Assembly (NCBI GenBank): GCA_017607445.1
Contig: JAEVHH010000001.1
Coordinates: 2,728,001 to 2,792,000 of the forward strand
Length of the DNA stretch: 64,000 nt
Source of the DNA: Histoplasma ohiense
Taxonomy: Eukaryota; Ascomycota; Eurotiomycetes; Onygenales; Ajellomycetaceae
Reading direction: 5' to 3'
Shown one piece after another: positions 35,390-47,398 of this stretch. The notes beneath the pieces are model-generated. The model saw only the letters and a program-made list of their open reading frames with translations, did no database searches and was not told the origin of the DNA. The position numbers and the translations under genes were made by a program. How positions within the stretch are numbered: position 1 is the stretch's first letter; each line of letters opens with the position of its first letter.

Positions 35390-37609
35390 TCAAAACCCAT
35401 CATCCCCAAAGCCCCAGCTCCTCTTATTAACATCCCGACTCATCCTCTTCCCACTAACACCCACAGACGGAGCTAGCTTCTCCTTCTCCTTCTCCTTCTC
35501 CGCCTCCTCCTCCCCAAACGTATCCCAACTCGAATCCATCATCTTCACAGCCTTCTTGCGATCAAACCCTAAAGGGGCGCCATGACTCTGTCGGGAATTC
35601 CCATTGGCATTCCCATTCCCATTCGCATTACGATCATGATGATTATTGCTATTATTCATTTTCTCCCCTTCCTTCTCCACGGAATTCGAATTCGTAAAAT
35701 CATCCGCGTCAGCATCCACCATCGTCCAATGGCTATCGAAGTCCTTGCGGCGATTAACGGTATTAGCAGGAATATTAGACACGGGTCGTTGTGGTGCTTC
35801 ACTAGTCCTCGCAGCAGCAGTGCCAGCAGCTTTGACGGGCGTGCCTGAGTCGTCATAGACGTTGTTTTCATACAGGCCGAGGCCCTTGTTATGTGCAGCG
35901 CCGGGAACTCTGAAGGGCGCCTTGTGCTCCTGATCCTGCTCTTGCTGCTGTTGTCCTTGTTGCTTGTTGGCGATAGGTGTACCAGATTCATCGAAGAGAT
36001 TATTGTCATAGAGACCCAGGCCCTTATTATGTGCGTCGCCCCTGGGATGCATCTGCTGGTTCTGTTGGCGTGCGATAGGTGTTCCATCGTCACGGAGCTC
36101 AAAGTGAGTTTCCGCATCGCGGCGCGGTTGCAGAACTCGACGTTGCTTGGGAGGACTATCAGCAGTATCCCCCTCATCGTCGCTCCAGCTGAAATGTCGC
36201 ACGTTCTGTGTTTGGAGCTTCTGCCGCGGTTTTTCCGGAGTGACAAAGTCCTCAAAATCCCATTGGGACAGGTGTTTCTTTGCGTGGGGGCGGAGAGGGA
36301 GGTTGCTCTGTATGCTTCCCGGGTCCGCCTCTCCAAACTCGAAATGATTTTCTTGTTTTGTCTTTTCTTGATCCGATCTACTCACAGGAGGTTCAGCCTC
36401 GCCGAATTCAAAATGGCCTGGAGCCTGTGGTTTCATAGTGGATCCAGGATGAGGCGTCTCTCCAAACTCGAAATGATCGTATTTCTTCGCATTAGTCTTG
36501 ACCGATGTTATTGTATTCACTTGCTCTGATCGTTGCTCCTCCTCATCGTCCGCAAACAAACGCGAGGGTTTATACGTAGGCCCCGCCCCTCCTTTAGGGG
36601 GTACAACTTCATCTTTCCTTGCAGGGTGAGAAGATTTCTTCGTAGGTGTCGACTCAGCATCATCTCCCACAAACAAATCCCCGTAATTGCGAGGAGGAGG
36701 TTTGGCAGATCCGCGCGAGGCGGCTGACACAGGTCTTTCTTCAGGTGGGGCGGAATAGGGCTGGAAGAGAGACAATGACGCGTGCGGGTCTTTGGTAAAT
36801 CTCTTGCTGGGGGATGTGATTGACCCGAATGACGCGTTTGATGCGGCGGTAGTAATAGACCGCTTATCAGCCAGCGACGCCGGTGATGAGATGGAAGTGG
36901 AACTTCTCGCAGCTGCGGAGACGGAGGAACTGATAAGACGGGACTGTTCAGTTGTGTATCGAATTGGCCAATTACGGCTGCTCGCGCCGATGACATCAAG
37001 CTGCTTGAGAAGCGCTCCTTGGTCCCAGTACAGTCGAATTTGGGTAATCCTATCGTTGCTATCAAAATGGACGATATGGACCTGTAACAGAATTCAAACC
37101 TTGTCAGTTTTACATATTGTATTACATTGTCCAATTTTTATTTTATTTATTTTTTTTTATTTATTTATTTTTTTTTTAATTTTCATTCTAATTTTTTGGG
37201 GGGTTTGATTTCTTGTTTTGTTATCTTTTCGTGGGGTAACATTGTAAAAATAAAATAAAAATAAACAAAGACCAAAACATAGATACTTGGGGGGACTGAC
37301 TATTGGCACCGTGGCGACGCGATCGACAAGGAAATTGTCATCAAGGTCCAGCAAATAGGCCCCTCCCCCAGTTGTAAACTCCAGCAAGGTCTCGACGTCT
37401 AAGCAAAGTGAACGGGCACCCTCGATTGCGTGGACGATCTTCTCAGACTTCTTCTTGAGGACGCGGGACTGTGTGGTGAGATGCTTGATGATGGGTTCAG
37501 GGTGCGAGAAAGTGGTTGTGGTGGGTATGTAGTTCAGCGCCGCGTCGGCCGAGAGAGACGCAGCCGCTGGATCAGCCAGGAACCGCTCATAGACTGCTTT
37601 GAGCGACAT
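35390..37609 (-). CDS. NTF2-like domain protein with HFEFGE and NKGLGLY repeats
   Basis: Exons, in coding order, are 37609-37301 and 37081-35390, phase 0, 666 residues. The N-terminal ~150 residues (MSLKAVYERFLADPAAASLS ... VHIVHFDSNDRITQIRLYWD) have the shape of an NTF2/SnoaL-like cone fold, split by the intron. The rest is long, charged and probably disordered. It contains three clear copies of HFEFGE (DHFEFGETP, GHFEFGEAE, NHFEFGEAD) plus a diverged THFELRDDG. Two copies follow of a unit with HNKGLGLY, NN and SGTP (about residues 385-460). A Gly/Asn run and the tail KRSWGFGDDGF end the protein. I know similar hypothetical proteins in Aspergillus and relatives but no established function. 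The repeats look like linear binding motifs; that is inference. The intron (37300-37082) is T-rich. Confidence 0.85.
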
Positions 37610-39337
37610 GGAGGGCGGGAGATACAGCAGCGCGGGATTAGAGTGGGTAGTAGTATAGGATGAGGAGGATGGAGGGTAGATGGAGAGAGGAGGAAGAGAG
37701 AGAAGAGGAGGGCAGAGATGAGGTGAGGAATTCGCGGAAATAACCAGGGACGGGGATTGTTGATGAGGGAGGGTGCTGGCTACGGGAGTTGCTATGGACG
37801 TCTGCAGTAATCTGGATTCCGGGGTTGTTATGCTGCACCGACGTGGGACATCCAGGGCAGGGATGCCGGGGGACCGTTGGGCTTGGTACTTGGTATTTAG
37901 GGATCATGAGAGACAGCGGCGATTAAATCCATGTATGCTGTATCCGTGAGATATATGCGGCCCTGAGACAATTGACAGAAGCTGTATGGTCTTTTTTTTT
38001 ACCCGCGTGGGATACGGAGTGCAGAAGCAGTCAGTTAGTTAGTTAGATCAATGCAAATAACCAGTTGAACAGAGTTGTTTACATGATAAAAGTTACTCAG
38101 GGGTTTGTCTGTGGAAACAGACAGGTTGGTTTCGTAGTTACAACAAGGAAAACCTGGACAAGGTCTGTCACCGCAACAGCAACAGTTGGATACTACGCAG
38201 TGCATACAGATCTGTAGCACGAAGCAGGTTTGCCATCCGACTTGTGCATATTCAAATATCCAGTTCCTGTCCGGAGGAATGGAACCTTCCGTTCTGTTAT
38301 TTTCTTCTTCCCAAATGCAAGGCCCATAAGCAAACGCCACTGTTTCATCTTCTCTCGCAAGACGTCGTGACTGGCTACGCAGTGATCTCGGGCCCAGCGC
38401 AGGCTTCTGGAAGCCTGTGGAGGTAGTTAACCCTGTGGAGAAGCATAGGTGGTGATCATGTCAGGAGAGTCCCCTAGCTGGAGAATAATCCTCATTACCT
38501 TGAATCAACCAACTGCTGTTACCAAGACCCGTTGTCATTTTCATTCCGTTCTTTTCTTTTCTCTCTTCGCAATCCCATCTTCAATCCCCCACCAAGTCCG
38601 CGTTACACTATTCCATCCAATATTTCAAAATCCCGTGCTTCCTTTCCTCTCGATAGGTGATCTAAGCAACAAAGGAAAAAAGGCTCCAAACAACGACGAG
38701 AGTATGGGACGCAGTCGGACAATAGACACATTTACTAATAAAAGTCGATTGCCCTCCCGCTGCCAGGTTCATTGTTTGTGCGCTCTGTGTTCGCGGAACC
38801 CATTAGTTATTGGATAATCTACTTTGTATTCGAGAAATAGATAGAACAAGCGAGTTCTTGTCCAATAAATTCCCGTATAGTAACTAGTAAAGTAGCTGGA
38901 CGGACTAAGAGTAAAATAGCGGCAGAGAAAATCTAGAAAGTTTCATACTCATGCTACTTGTTTCTATGTTACTATTTTTTTTACAAAAGCAGAATATCGG
39001 GAGGAGAAAGAAGTAATTTTTGTGCTATGTTTTCATCTTTGTGCTACTGCTTCTTCCCTTGCCATATACCCCGTTATTGTCGTCTTTTATGTTCACTTTT
39101 TCCCCTTTCTTTCTTCTCCCTTTTTCATGGTATACATACGTAGTTTTTGGAATGAGAAAGATAACTGACATATGGCATAATAACATTATTATTATCACAA
39201 CGTCCTATTTTGTTTTTAAATAATAACAGTCAGTTCAGATCGTTTTATTCTCTCTAACTTCCTTTTTCTCATTCGAATTATACGACTTTAATGCCTGCAA
39301 GGCTAGTTGGGGGTAGAAAAAGGGACAGGGGACAGGG
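37610..39337. other. Intergenic region between NTF2-like gene and RPB7
   Basis: About 1.7 kb covering the NTF2-like promoter and RPB7 3' flank, both on the minus strand. A purine/pyrimidine-asymmetric GGA-rich stretch lies at 37640-37730. A 101-codon minus-strand frame at 38035-38340 is Cys-rich (CCCCGDRPCPGFPCC) but has no signal peptide or known family. Nothing else is supported. Confidence 0.5.
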
Positions 39338-40098
39338 TTAGACAGACCCTAGATAATCCTCCTTGATACTTCCAATCGCAAACATATTGCGCACATCATT
39401 TCGTAACCCAATCAGTTTGATGCGCAGATTGGTCCCCTTCTCAATAACCTGTTCTCCATTATCAGTATATTGCGGCGGAGTCGCGTCAGGGTCCCATTTG
39501 ATTTCGGGTGGAATCAACTGTTACTCGGGACAAGAAAATGGAATTCGTCTGTCAGTCAAATGAACCCAAAGCGTATACAATTCAACCAGCCCGCCAAATC
39601 CACGGGAACAAAAGCCACGAATACTTAGCGACAACAGGTAAGTATGAGAAAGAACATACATGTTTCGACACGAAGACCGTTAGCGGGCCAACCTCCGCAA
39701 ATATCCCTTGATTCTTAACAGATGTCACGATAGCATCGACCTTTACATATCGCCACGATCACAGGTTGGTGCCCTGGTTAGCATGCCCGTACGTAAACGG
39801 CCCATCCAGGACCAACAAAACAAACACACGCGGAAAAATTAATACATACCGTCTCCCCCTTAAAGGGCTTCCACACAATAGCCCTGTACATGATAGTATA
39901 CTCCGCCAATCCGCTACCAGGCAGTACTCTCCCCTCCGAAATATCATACGTATCCATCACACAGACGATGTAATAGTCACCCGTGCACACGCCCTCCACG
40001 TCATCTAGCAGCTTCTGCGTCAGATATTCCTTCACGTGTGAGCCGAAGAAGGTTGGGTGGAGGGTGAGGACGTGTTCGAGGAAGTGGATAAAAAACAT
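39338..40098 (-). CDS. RPB7: RNA polymerase II subunit Rpb7
   Basis: Subunit of the Rpb4/Rpb7 stalk of RNA polymerase II, acting in initiation and in RNA binding near the exit channel. Exons, in coding order, are 40098-39850, 39740-39660 and 39517-39338, phases all 0, giving 169 residues, the normal family length. The N-terminal half MFFIHFLEHVLTLHPTFFG ... EGVCTGDYYIVCVMD is the truncated-RNP fold with tip loop. The C-terminal half (VDAIVTSVKNQGIFAEVGP ... IPPEIKWDP ... LRIKLIGLRNDVRNMFAIGS) is the OB/S1-like RNA-binding fold, ending KEDYLGSV. A small middle exon (81 nt) encodes the start of the S1 fold. Confidence 0.97.
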
Positions 40099-41785
40099 CG
40101 TGAGTGAAAAAGTCCGGCCGGTGGAAGAAACGACAGAAAGACGAAAAGTAAACCGTGCGCCGTGCTTTCGCGCTCCCTTTCCCGGTCCCTATATATAGAG
40201 ATTGGAAAGAAAAAAAAAATGCGAACGCGATCCTTTGCAGGCAATGGATTTCCCGGTCTTTGAGACGGGAAGATGCGCTGATTCGATGCTTTGTCCCGTT
40301 AATGATCCCCCGCAGCCCTACGTCGTGCGTGCGCAAAAATCCAATCCCCTCCCCCTCCAAAAGCTACAAGAATGGCCCTCCGAGCGAAGGGGCTTTGCGC
40401 GCAAACAAGCCCCGGCGACGTCGTGTGTGATTCTTAGCGTACCATGACCGACGGAACTGTTGCGGTTGCTTGCCTACTCTTCTTATCCTTTCTTATTTTC
40501 CGCCAGGCGGGTGGGTCGCGCGAACCAACAGCAAATTTGCTTTATAAGAAGAAAAGTGAAAACCTCCCTATTTCTAGTAACTGAGTAAACGAGAGACGAG
40601 AAGGGAAAGCTGTATATTGGTAAAATTGGAGGAGCAAACTAAGCAGGACCTCTGCCAAATAGCCCACGGGCGCGTTGTGGGAGGGAAGTGATCCGTAAGA
40701 GATCGCGAAGGGATAAGGCCGAAAAGTGAGAGGGAAGGGAAGAGTGGGAGAGACGGGGAGGAGAGATTGAGAGATTGATTGCTGGCTCCTGGCTGCTGAA
40801 GCTTGATATTGCTGGGAGACGAGGCGGTTAGGTAGCCCTGGTACTGAATAATATCACGTGATAATAAAATGGGTCACCTGATAAATAACTAGACGGGATT
40901 TTTATGGACTTTGAACTGCAATGTCAGTATGCAAAATGAATAGTTTGAACTTCATTCTAAAAACACTTGCAAGACGTGCGAATACCAAGTGAATGTGCAT
41001 CTGATCAAGGCCCACATATGTGAACATGAAAAATTCCTAGGCAAACGGAGATGATTCCTGTTTATTTTGTCGACCTGCTCAATGTGCACTTTTCTCAATA
41101 TGAATCCAGTAAATTTGAATTCCTTATCTTTATCGCTTTCTTTTAATACTCCCGCTCAAATCTCTGCAATAATATATGAAGATACGAAAAATTTAAAATG
41201 AGTAATTTTGAAATATCTGAACAAAGACTATATGGACAAAGATACTAGAATGAAATATGGAAATTATCCACCTGGCCTGCCGCCTAACTGGCTACGAGGT
41301 TGATTGATAGAAATTTGTACATCTTTCATATGGAATATACATACAGCTCTTAGTTATATGAATAACTATACTACTATAAAGGAAATGTGGTGCCCAGAAA
41401 GCTCAGATACCTAGCAAAGCAATGATGATCACATGAAATTGGGGCGATTGGATCGCTTTGCCCTAAGTCGTCAGTTGCCGAAAATATCTCAACCACCGCT
41501 CCGTCTCCGGGGAATGACAACATCCAGCCAGACTGACAGCCACCAGAGGGGCGGAATAAAACTCAGGTCAGAGCTGAAGACAGCGCATAGATATTGAGTG
41601 ATCCTTATCCTCTGTGCTGAGACTGGTGTCGATATACCCAATACCCATTCCCTCCATCGAATTGTCGATCAAAACACCTATTTGCCGCCCAATTCCCCGG
41701 ACCAGGTACTTGTACGTGCACCGCAATTACATGCGTGACCACTCTTCCAGCTCTGTATAGACGCGCAACTCGGATAGCAGCAGCC
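40099..41785. other. Divergent upstream region of RPB7 and MPO1
   Basis: RPB7 (-) and MPO1 (+) diverge across about 1.7 kb. The part 40860-41420 is AT-rich. Open frames here are short and featureless. I see no confident TATA box. Confidence 0.5.
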
Positions 41786-42606
41786 ATGGCGCTCAACCTC
41801 GAAAAGCAGTTTACCTTTGTATGTTGTAACCGTATATCTAGTTAAATTCTCTTTGACCTATGGCGACGAAACTGACCGTTCTGAATAGTATGGTGCCTAC
41901 CACCATAATCCAGTAAGGGATCTCCGGCAAAACCCACCCTCTGTCTAGATCCTATATACTAAATCTAATCATGCCCTCTCTATCCGTCCTAACACATCTC
42001 GATTAATTATGCAGGTGAACGTAGCAATCCATATCGTGTTTGTCCCAGTGATAATGCTCTGCATGTTCCAGCTGGTACCTCTCCCATTCTCCCATTCTCC
42101 CATTCCCCAATTCGCTTCCTATCAGCAGGATAGATGTCAGCCTAACAGGAAAACACCAGGCCACAAACACAGGGCCCCTCATCTCTCTCCCGGACTCCTT
42201 ATCCATCAAAACCTTCCCCCCAAACCTCGGAACCATGGCCTGTCTCCTCTACACAACCCTCTACATCCTCATGGAGCCCGTAGCCGGCACTCTCCTTGCC
42301 CCGCTACTGGTCAGTGGCACCGTTTTCGTCAACCACCTCACAGTCACCTACGGTTCCATAGCGACATATTGGGGTCTAGGCATCCAAGCAGTCGCGTGGG
42401 TAGCGCAGTTTGTCGGACATGGCGCGTTCGAAAGGAGAGCGCCCGCGTTGCTGGATAATTTGATGCAAGCGTTTTTCCTCGCGCCGTTCTTTGTGTGGCT
42501 TGAAGTGCTGTTTTCGCTTGGGTACCGGCCGCAGCTAAAGGCGAGGATTAATCATGCGGTTCTGAAGGAGATTGCGAAGTTTAAGGAGGCGAAAGGTAAG
42601 AATTAG
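41786..42606 (+). CDS. MPO1: DUF962 family, Mpo1-like 2-hydroxy fatty acid dioxygenase
   Basis: Yeast Mpo1 is an ER Fe(II) dioxygenase that shortens 2-hydroxy fatty acids by one carbon in phytosphingosine breakdown. Exons are 41786-41818, 41889-41912, 42015-42074 and 42160-42606; all junctions are phase 0 and total 187 residues. Exon 2 is only 24 nt (YGAYHHNP). The N-terminus MALNLEKQFTFYGAYHHNPV with the downstream VAIHIVF supplies the conserved His residues. Several hydrophobic segments follow (VFVPVIMLCMFQL, VAGTLLAPLLVSG, IATYWGLGIQAVAWVAQFV, LMQAFFLAPFFVWLEVLF) and the GHGAFERRAPALLDN block is diagnostic. A GTAAG directly before the stop could allow an alternative C-terminal exon. The substrate is inferred from the yeast homologue. 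Confidence 0.92.
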
Positions 42607-43663
42607 GTAAGTATTGGGATTTCCTCGGTTCCCACGCCCTAATTACCCTCCTCCATGCCTCTCTTTCTCTCTCTGTTTTTTCTTTGGTTTTAAGCAACTG
42701 GCTCGAGCCGTGTGTGCTCTTTTTATGGCTGGGCTTCCGTCATCTGCATATACCCAGTGTCAAGAGGGGGTTTTATGGGAAGCAAAGTGTGGTACGGTAT
42801 TGTGATGATTGATGCGGTGTGAGGACGATTGGAAAGAAACGGGTCACATTGAGTCAACGCTTTCGTATCCATATTCTTCGGAAGGGTATTGTTTCTTCCA
42901 TCCGCGACTCCCGAACATTGCTCGTTCTCCTCTCCATGATAATACTTCCATCATTATGATTATTCATCTACATTGGACGATTTACACGACGGATCATGTG
43001 TCAAATGGGCGTTAATTGATATATCTTTTATAGCCTAGTATATGTTATTGCCATTGATGTTTGCAGTTGCATAATGTAATTAATTATTATTGCCCGAATA
43101 TGAATTCCAATATCCTTTTCTTTCCTTGGACCGTTGAATCCTGTGGGTCTGTGGATTACTCCTCAACTCTGCAAAAATCGTAGACTTACACCCTTTAACC
43201 GGGCCACTACTTTTCTCATCCCGCAAGGTGTGGTCTTGAGTCAAGAAATTAAGATCATAGATTCAGCTTCTTGTTCTTCCCCATATTTCCTGGCCTGATA
43301 TCCTCTTCACCAAGTACGTTCATGTCCCTTTTTTGATCAAAAATGCAAACATAGATTTTATTGAATAATGAATCTAAGAACAGTTACTATCGGATGCTTG
43401 AGCAAGCACAGGCTGCACAGTGATTACAGTTGAGTGCCCAGGTGTGATTTTGTATATAGTAATACATGGAAAGGCTCGTTGTCTGATGAGGCTTGGCAAG
43501 ATATTGGCTAGTCCCTTTTCGTCCAACCTTTTCGCAACCTGAAAGCTCGCTCTTTTCCCCCATCCACATTATCCGCTCTTTTCCTCTCCCACTCCACAAC
43601 CCCCAATTGATCTCCCTCCCCATCTGTTTCCATCTCTTCTCTCTCCAGACCCCTTCCCTCACA
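42607..43663. other. MPO1 3' flank and ATP1 promoter
   Basis: About 1 kb with no gene supported. The 43387-43884 minus-strand frame overlaps the first ATP1 exon and is a shadow. Just upstream of ATP1 the sequence is pyrimidine-rich, as in highly expressed fungal genes. Confidence 0.55.
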
Positions 43664-45939
43664 ATGTTCAGAAACGCCCTGCGGCAGTCCAGCCGCTCTG
43701 TCGCGGCAGTCTCTGCCTCTGGCAGGATTGTTGGTGTAAGCCATCCTTCCCGCTTCCATTTTCCCAAATCTCCCCATCCAACCCCAGCCCCTTCCGCCGC
43801 CTTTATCGCATCCATCCACCAGATTCCATCTACTTCGCCCTCGATATTGATGTCGATGGCCTCTGTGAACTCAATTGACCCCATTACATCTCCTTTGAGT
43901 CGCGTCTGCTTTGTTTACCACCCCGCTGACAAATTTTTCTCACTTTCGAAATCAGGCTCGAGCTGTTGCACCAGGACCACTTTCGGCCGCTTCACAGGTC
44001 CGGACATACGCTGCTGAGGCCAAGGCTTCCCCTACCGAAATATCCTCTGCCCTCGAACGGAAAATTCGTGGTATTCAAGAAGAAGCCGGCTTTGCTGAAA
44101 CTGGCCGTGTCCTCTCTGTTGGGTACGCCATAAATCTCTCACCAACCAAACCAACATGATGGTCAAAAAATCATGCATTGCAACCATATAAATACGATAT
44201 ATAATGAATTCTAACTAGCTGGACAATAGTGACGGTATTGCTCGTGTCCATGGCATGACCAATGTCCAGGCTGAGGAACTCGTTGAGTATGTTCCGTCTA
44301 ACCATACATACCCATAAAATGCGAATCAATATACTTAATACTAAAACTTTTAGGTTTGCCTCTGGCGTCAAGGGCATGTGCATGAACTTGGAAGCCGGCC
44401 AAGTCGGTGTTGTGCTTTTCGGCTCTGATCGTCTGGTAAAAGAAGGCGAAACTGTCAAGCGAACTGGCGAGATTGTGTGTACAGAAAATTCCTTGTCATC
44501 AACTTGGTGTTTTTTATATTTCTAACCCTTCCCTCTCAGGTTGATGTCCCCGTTGGCCCCGAGCTTTTGGGTCGTGTCATTGATGCTCTGGGTAACCCCA
44601 TTGACGGGAAAGGCCCAATTAAGGCCAAGGAGAAGCGCCGTGCCCAGCTCAAAGCTCCTGGCATTCTGCCTCGTCGCTCCGTCAACCAGCCTGTCCAGAC
44701 CGGTCTCAAGTGTGTCGACTCTATGGTCCCCATTGGCCGTGGTCAGCGTGAGTTGATCATTGGAGATCGTCAAACCGGAAAAACTGCTGTCGCTCTTGAT
44801 GCCATGTTGAACCAGAAGAGATGGAATGACACGAATGATGAGAGCAAGAAGCTGTACTGTGTTTATGTTGCTGTTGGACAGAAGCGTTCCACTGTCGCCC
44901 AGCTCGTCAAGACCCTTGAGGAGAACGATGCCATGAAGTACTCCATCGTCGTTGCCGCCACTGCCTCTGAGGCCGCTCCACTTCAATATATCGCTCCATT
45001 CACCGGTAAGTCTTAATCCCCCACCCCCACCTTGTTTTCCCCCTTATTCTCTCTCTCTTTTAGTTCTTGTTCTGATTACTGTTTTCGTTTCAAAAGGCTG
45101 TGCTGTAGGAGAATGGTTTCGTGATAATGGACGCCACGCTCTCATCACTTATGACGATCTGTCTAAGCAGGCCGTTGCCTACCGTCAAATGTCCCTTCTT
45201 CTCCGTCGTCCCCCAGGGCGTGAGGCTTACCCCGGAGAGTATGTATCAAACAACCCTTTGTAGGATTCACACACACATGTCTGACTGGTCTGTTTCTAGT
45301 GTCTTCTACCTCCACTCTCGACTTCTCGAGCGTGCTGCCAAGTTGAATGACAACCACAAGGGTGGCTCCCTCACTGCCCTCCCTATCATTGAAACCCAGG
45401 GTGGTGATGTTTCTGCCTACATTCCTACTAACGTCATTTCAATTACCGACGGCCAGATTTTCTTGGAGGCTGAATTGTTCTACAAGGGTATCCGACCAGC
45501 CATTAACGTCGGTTTGTCTGTGTCTCGTGTCGGCTCTGCCGCCCAGCTCAAGGCCATGAAACAAGTCGCCGGTTCGCTCAAACTGTTCTTGGCTCAGTAT
45601 CGTGAGGTTGCAGCCTTCGCCCAGTTCGGTTCCGACTTGGACGCTTCCACCAAGCAGACTCTCAACCGTGGTGAGCGCCTGACCGAGCTGCTTAAACAGA
45701 AGCAATACAGCCCCATGGCTGTCAACGAAATGGTTCCACTCATTTTCGCTGGTGTCAACGGCCACCTCGACTCCATCCCCGTCAGCAAGATTCAGCAATG
45801 GGAAACTGATTTCCTTGCTCACCTCAAAGCCAACGAGTCTGAGCTTCTTCAAACGATTGAGAAGGAGGGTCAATTGAGCAAGGAGCTAGAGGCTCAGTTG
45901 AAGGATGTCACAGTTGCCTTCAACAAGTCTTTCTCATAA
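43664..45939 (+). CDS. ATP1: Mitochondrial ATP synthase F1 subunit alpha
   Basis: Non-catalytic nucleotide-binding subunit of the F1 head. Exons are 43664-43735, 43956-44122, 44230-44286, 44354-44474, 44540-45005, 45097-45238 and 45300-45939; phases close and give 554 residues. The N-terminus MFRNALRQSSRSVAAVSAS is a mitochondrial presequence, cleaved probably near VRTYAAEAKAS. The Walker A motif is GDRQTGKT (about 214-221). Other landmarks are DGIARVHGMTNVQAEELVEF, ALGNPIDGKGP, the PLQYIAPFTG loop, DDLSKQAVAYRQMSLLLRRP and [20 protein letters not shown], the alpha/beta family signature, whose last part is split by the last intron. Full family length with no defects. Seven exons, five of them short, are usual for this gene in filamentous fungi. 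Confidence 0.98.
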
Positions 45940-46229
45940 GCTCTGTGTGACCGACGGCAATATATTCGAAGATGAAAGAAAAGGAGAGGAAAAGGAAGCC
46001 AAAAAAAGTATACTTGACAAATTAAATCTTGCCTCTTAGTTTCTGTTTTAATCCCTTACCTCACTCTATGCAGCGAAGGGTTATTTTTGTCTTCGCTTTT
46101 TACTTCCTTCTCCTTTTCTTTTTTCCCTTAATACAACACTGTCACCACTATTATATATAGACAAGAAGTAGCTCGTGTACAATTTTGAATTCAACTTTGT
46201 TTTTCTTTTTCTCTTTCCTTAACTTTACT

Positions 46230-46282
<53 letters not shown>

Positions 46283-47398
46283 AACAATTAAAGGGAAAAC
46301 TGCTCCCCAAAAAGGAAAAATAAATAAACACCAATCTCCCTTGTTTGGATATTGCCTGGATTTGATCTTTTTTCTCCTTCGCCTTCCTATAATGTTGGTT
46401 CTTATGTCCAAAAATTCCATCTTTCCTGATCTCTTTTGTTTCCGCTAATTTGTCTTTTGAAATTTGTCATCTCTTGTTTGATTTTCAATGCCTGTATTTA
46501 CCCATCTCTTGATCTCCTTTGTCAAGCTTTTCTTTTCTTTCTGTATGATGGATGTGGTCGGTACTGTTATCCTTCTATCATAACGATCATGAGGAACAGC
46601 CTGCACCTTCTCATGGGACTTCTGAGTTCCACAGCTGAGTTAGAATTAAAGAGAGAAAGAAAGAGAGAGAGATTCGTGAACTCTTTTATTTTTTTCAAAG
46701 AAGTGAAAAAGCCAGTGAGGAAGTGGATATTTGCTTGAGTTGTATGTAATGTGTAGATTTATGGCTAAGCCAAGCTCCGTTGAATTGAATTGTACTATAT
46801 ACAAAAATCGGAAATCAATTTGCAAAAAATAGAACCCGGAATTTGGGAATCTCTTGGTGGTTTCTCATGTTTAGAGAAAAAGGGAATTTGGCGAGTTCTT
46901 CTGCATTTATGCTGTTCGGTCTCTTAATGAAAGGATAGGGAGTCCCAGGGGGTTTATAGAGGCCAATGCCCCTAGCTTGCGCACTAGCTCACTGCCTAAA
47001 TCCCAGGTGGTCCTGGAGATTCAATACAATAGTAGGTAAATCCTTTAGTGTGAGACTAAACTTTTCGCAGCGGCCTCTGGAGTCTGTACGAAGTACGAAG
47101 TTATTCACTAACATCTATAATCAGATTCCTAACATATTGCTTCCTCAATAAGGTCCCTACGCGCATTGCATTCGACCTACTGAATCAATTGTCTGGTTTA
47201 TGATGAGCGTTGGATATATTGACTTCATCGAGCCTCGTCCCATCCGTGCCACCCCACACCCCTGTTATCGATAAGCACGACCATAAAAAAAGTTCAAAAA
47301 CTCCCCTCTCCTCCACCAGCAGCCCAAGAATTGTTTCCGCCGCACCTTCATTCTTCTTATCTTAACGCCCCCTATCTTGCCACAATAAATTCGCGCCC
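45940..47398. other. ATP1 3' flank and MTD1 promoter
   Basis: T-rich then A-rich: T8 followed at once by A45 (46237-46281), which can form a hairpin. No coding region seen; frames at 46436-46738 and 46966-47151 are featureless. Confidence 0.6.
46228..46281. repeat. T8-A45 homopolymer junction
   Basis: A run of eight T followed directly by 45 A, the longest homopolymer in the window. It lies about 290 nt beyond the ATP1 stop codon. Confidence 0.9.

Noticed and set aside
38035..38340. Cys-rich small protein candidate
   Set aside because: No signal peptide and no family; the Cys run derives from a GCAACA/CAGCAA-type simple repeat read on the other strand.
43387..43884. 165-codon minus-strand frame overlapping ATP1 exon 1
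   Set aside because: Antisense shadow of pyrimidine-rich ATP1 leader and first intron.
44522..45873. Long minus-strand frames inside ATP1
   Set aside because: Shadows created by the biased codon use of the highly expressed ATP1 exons.
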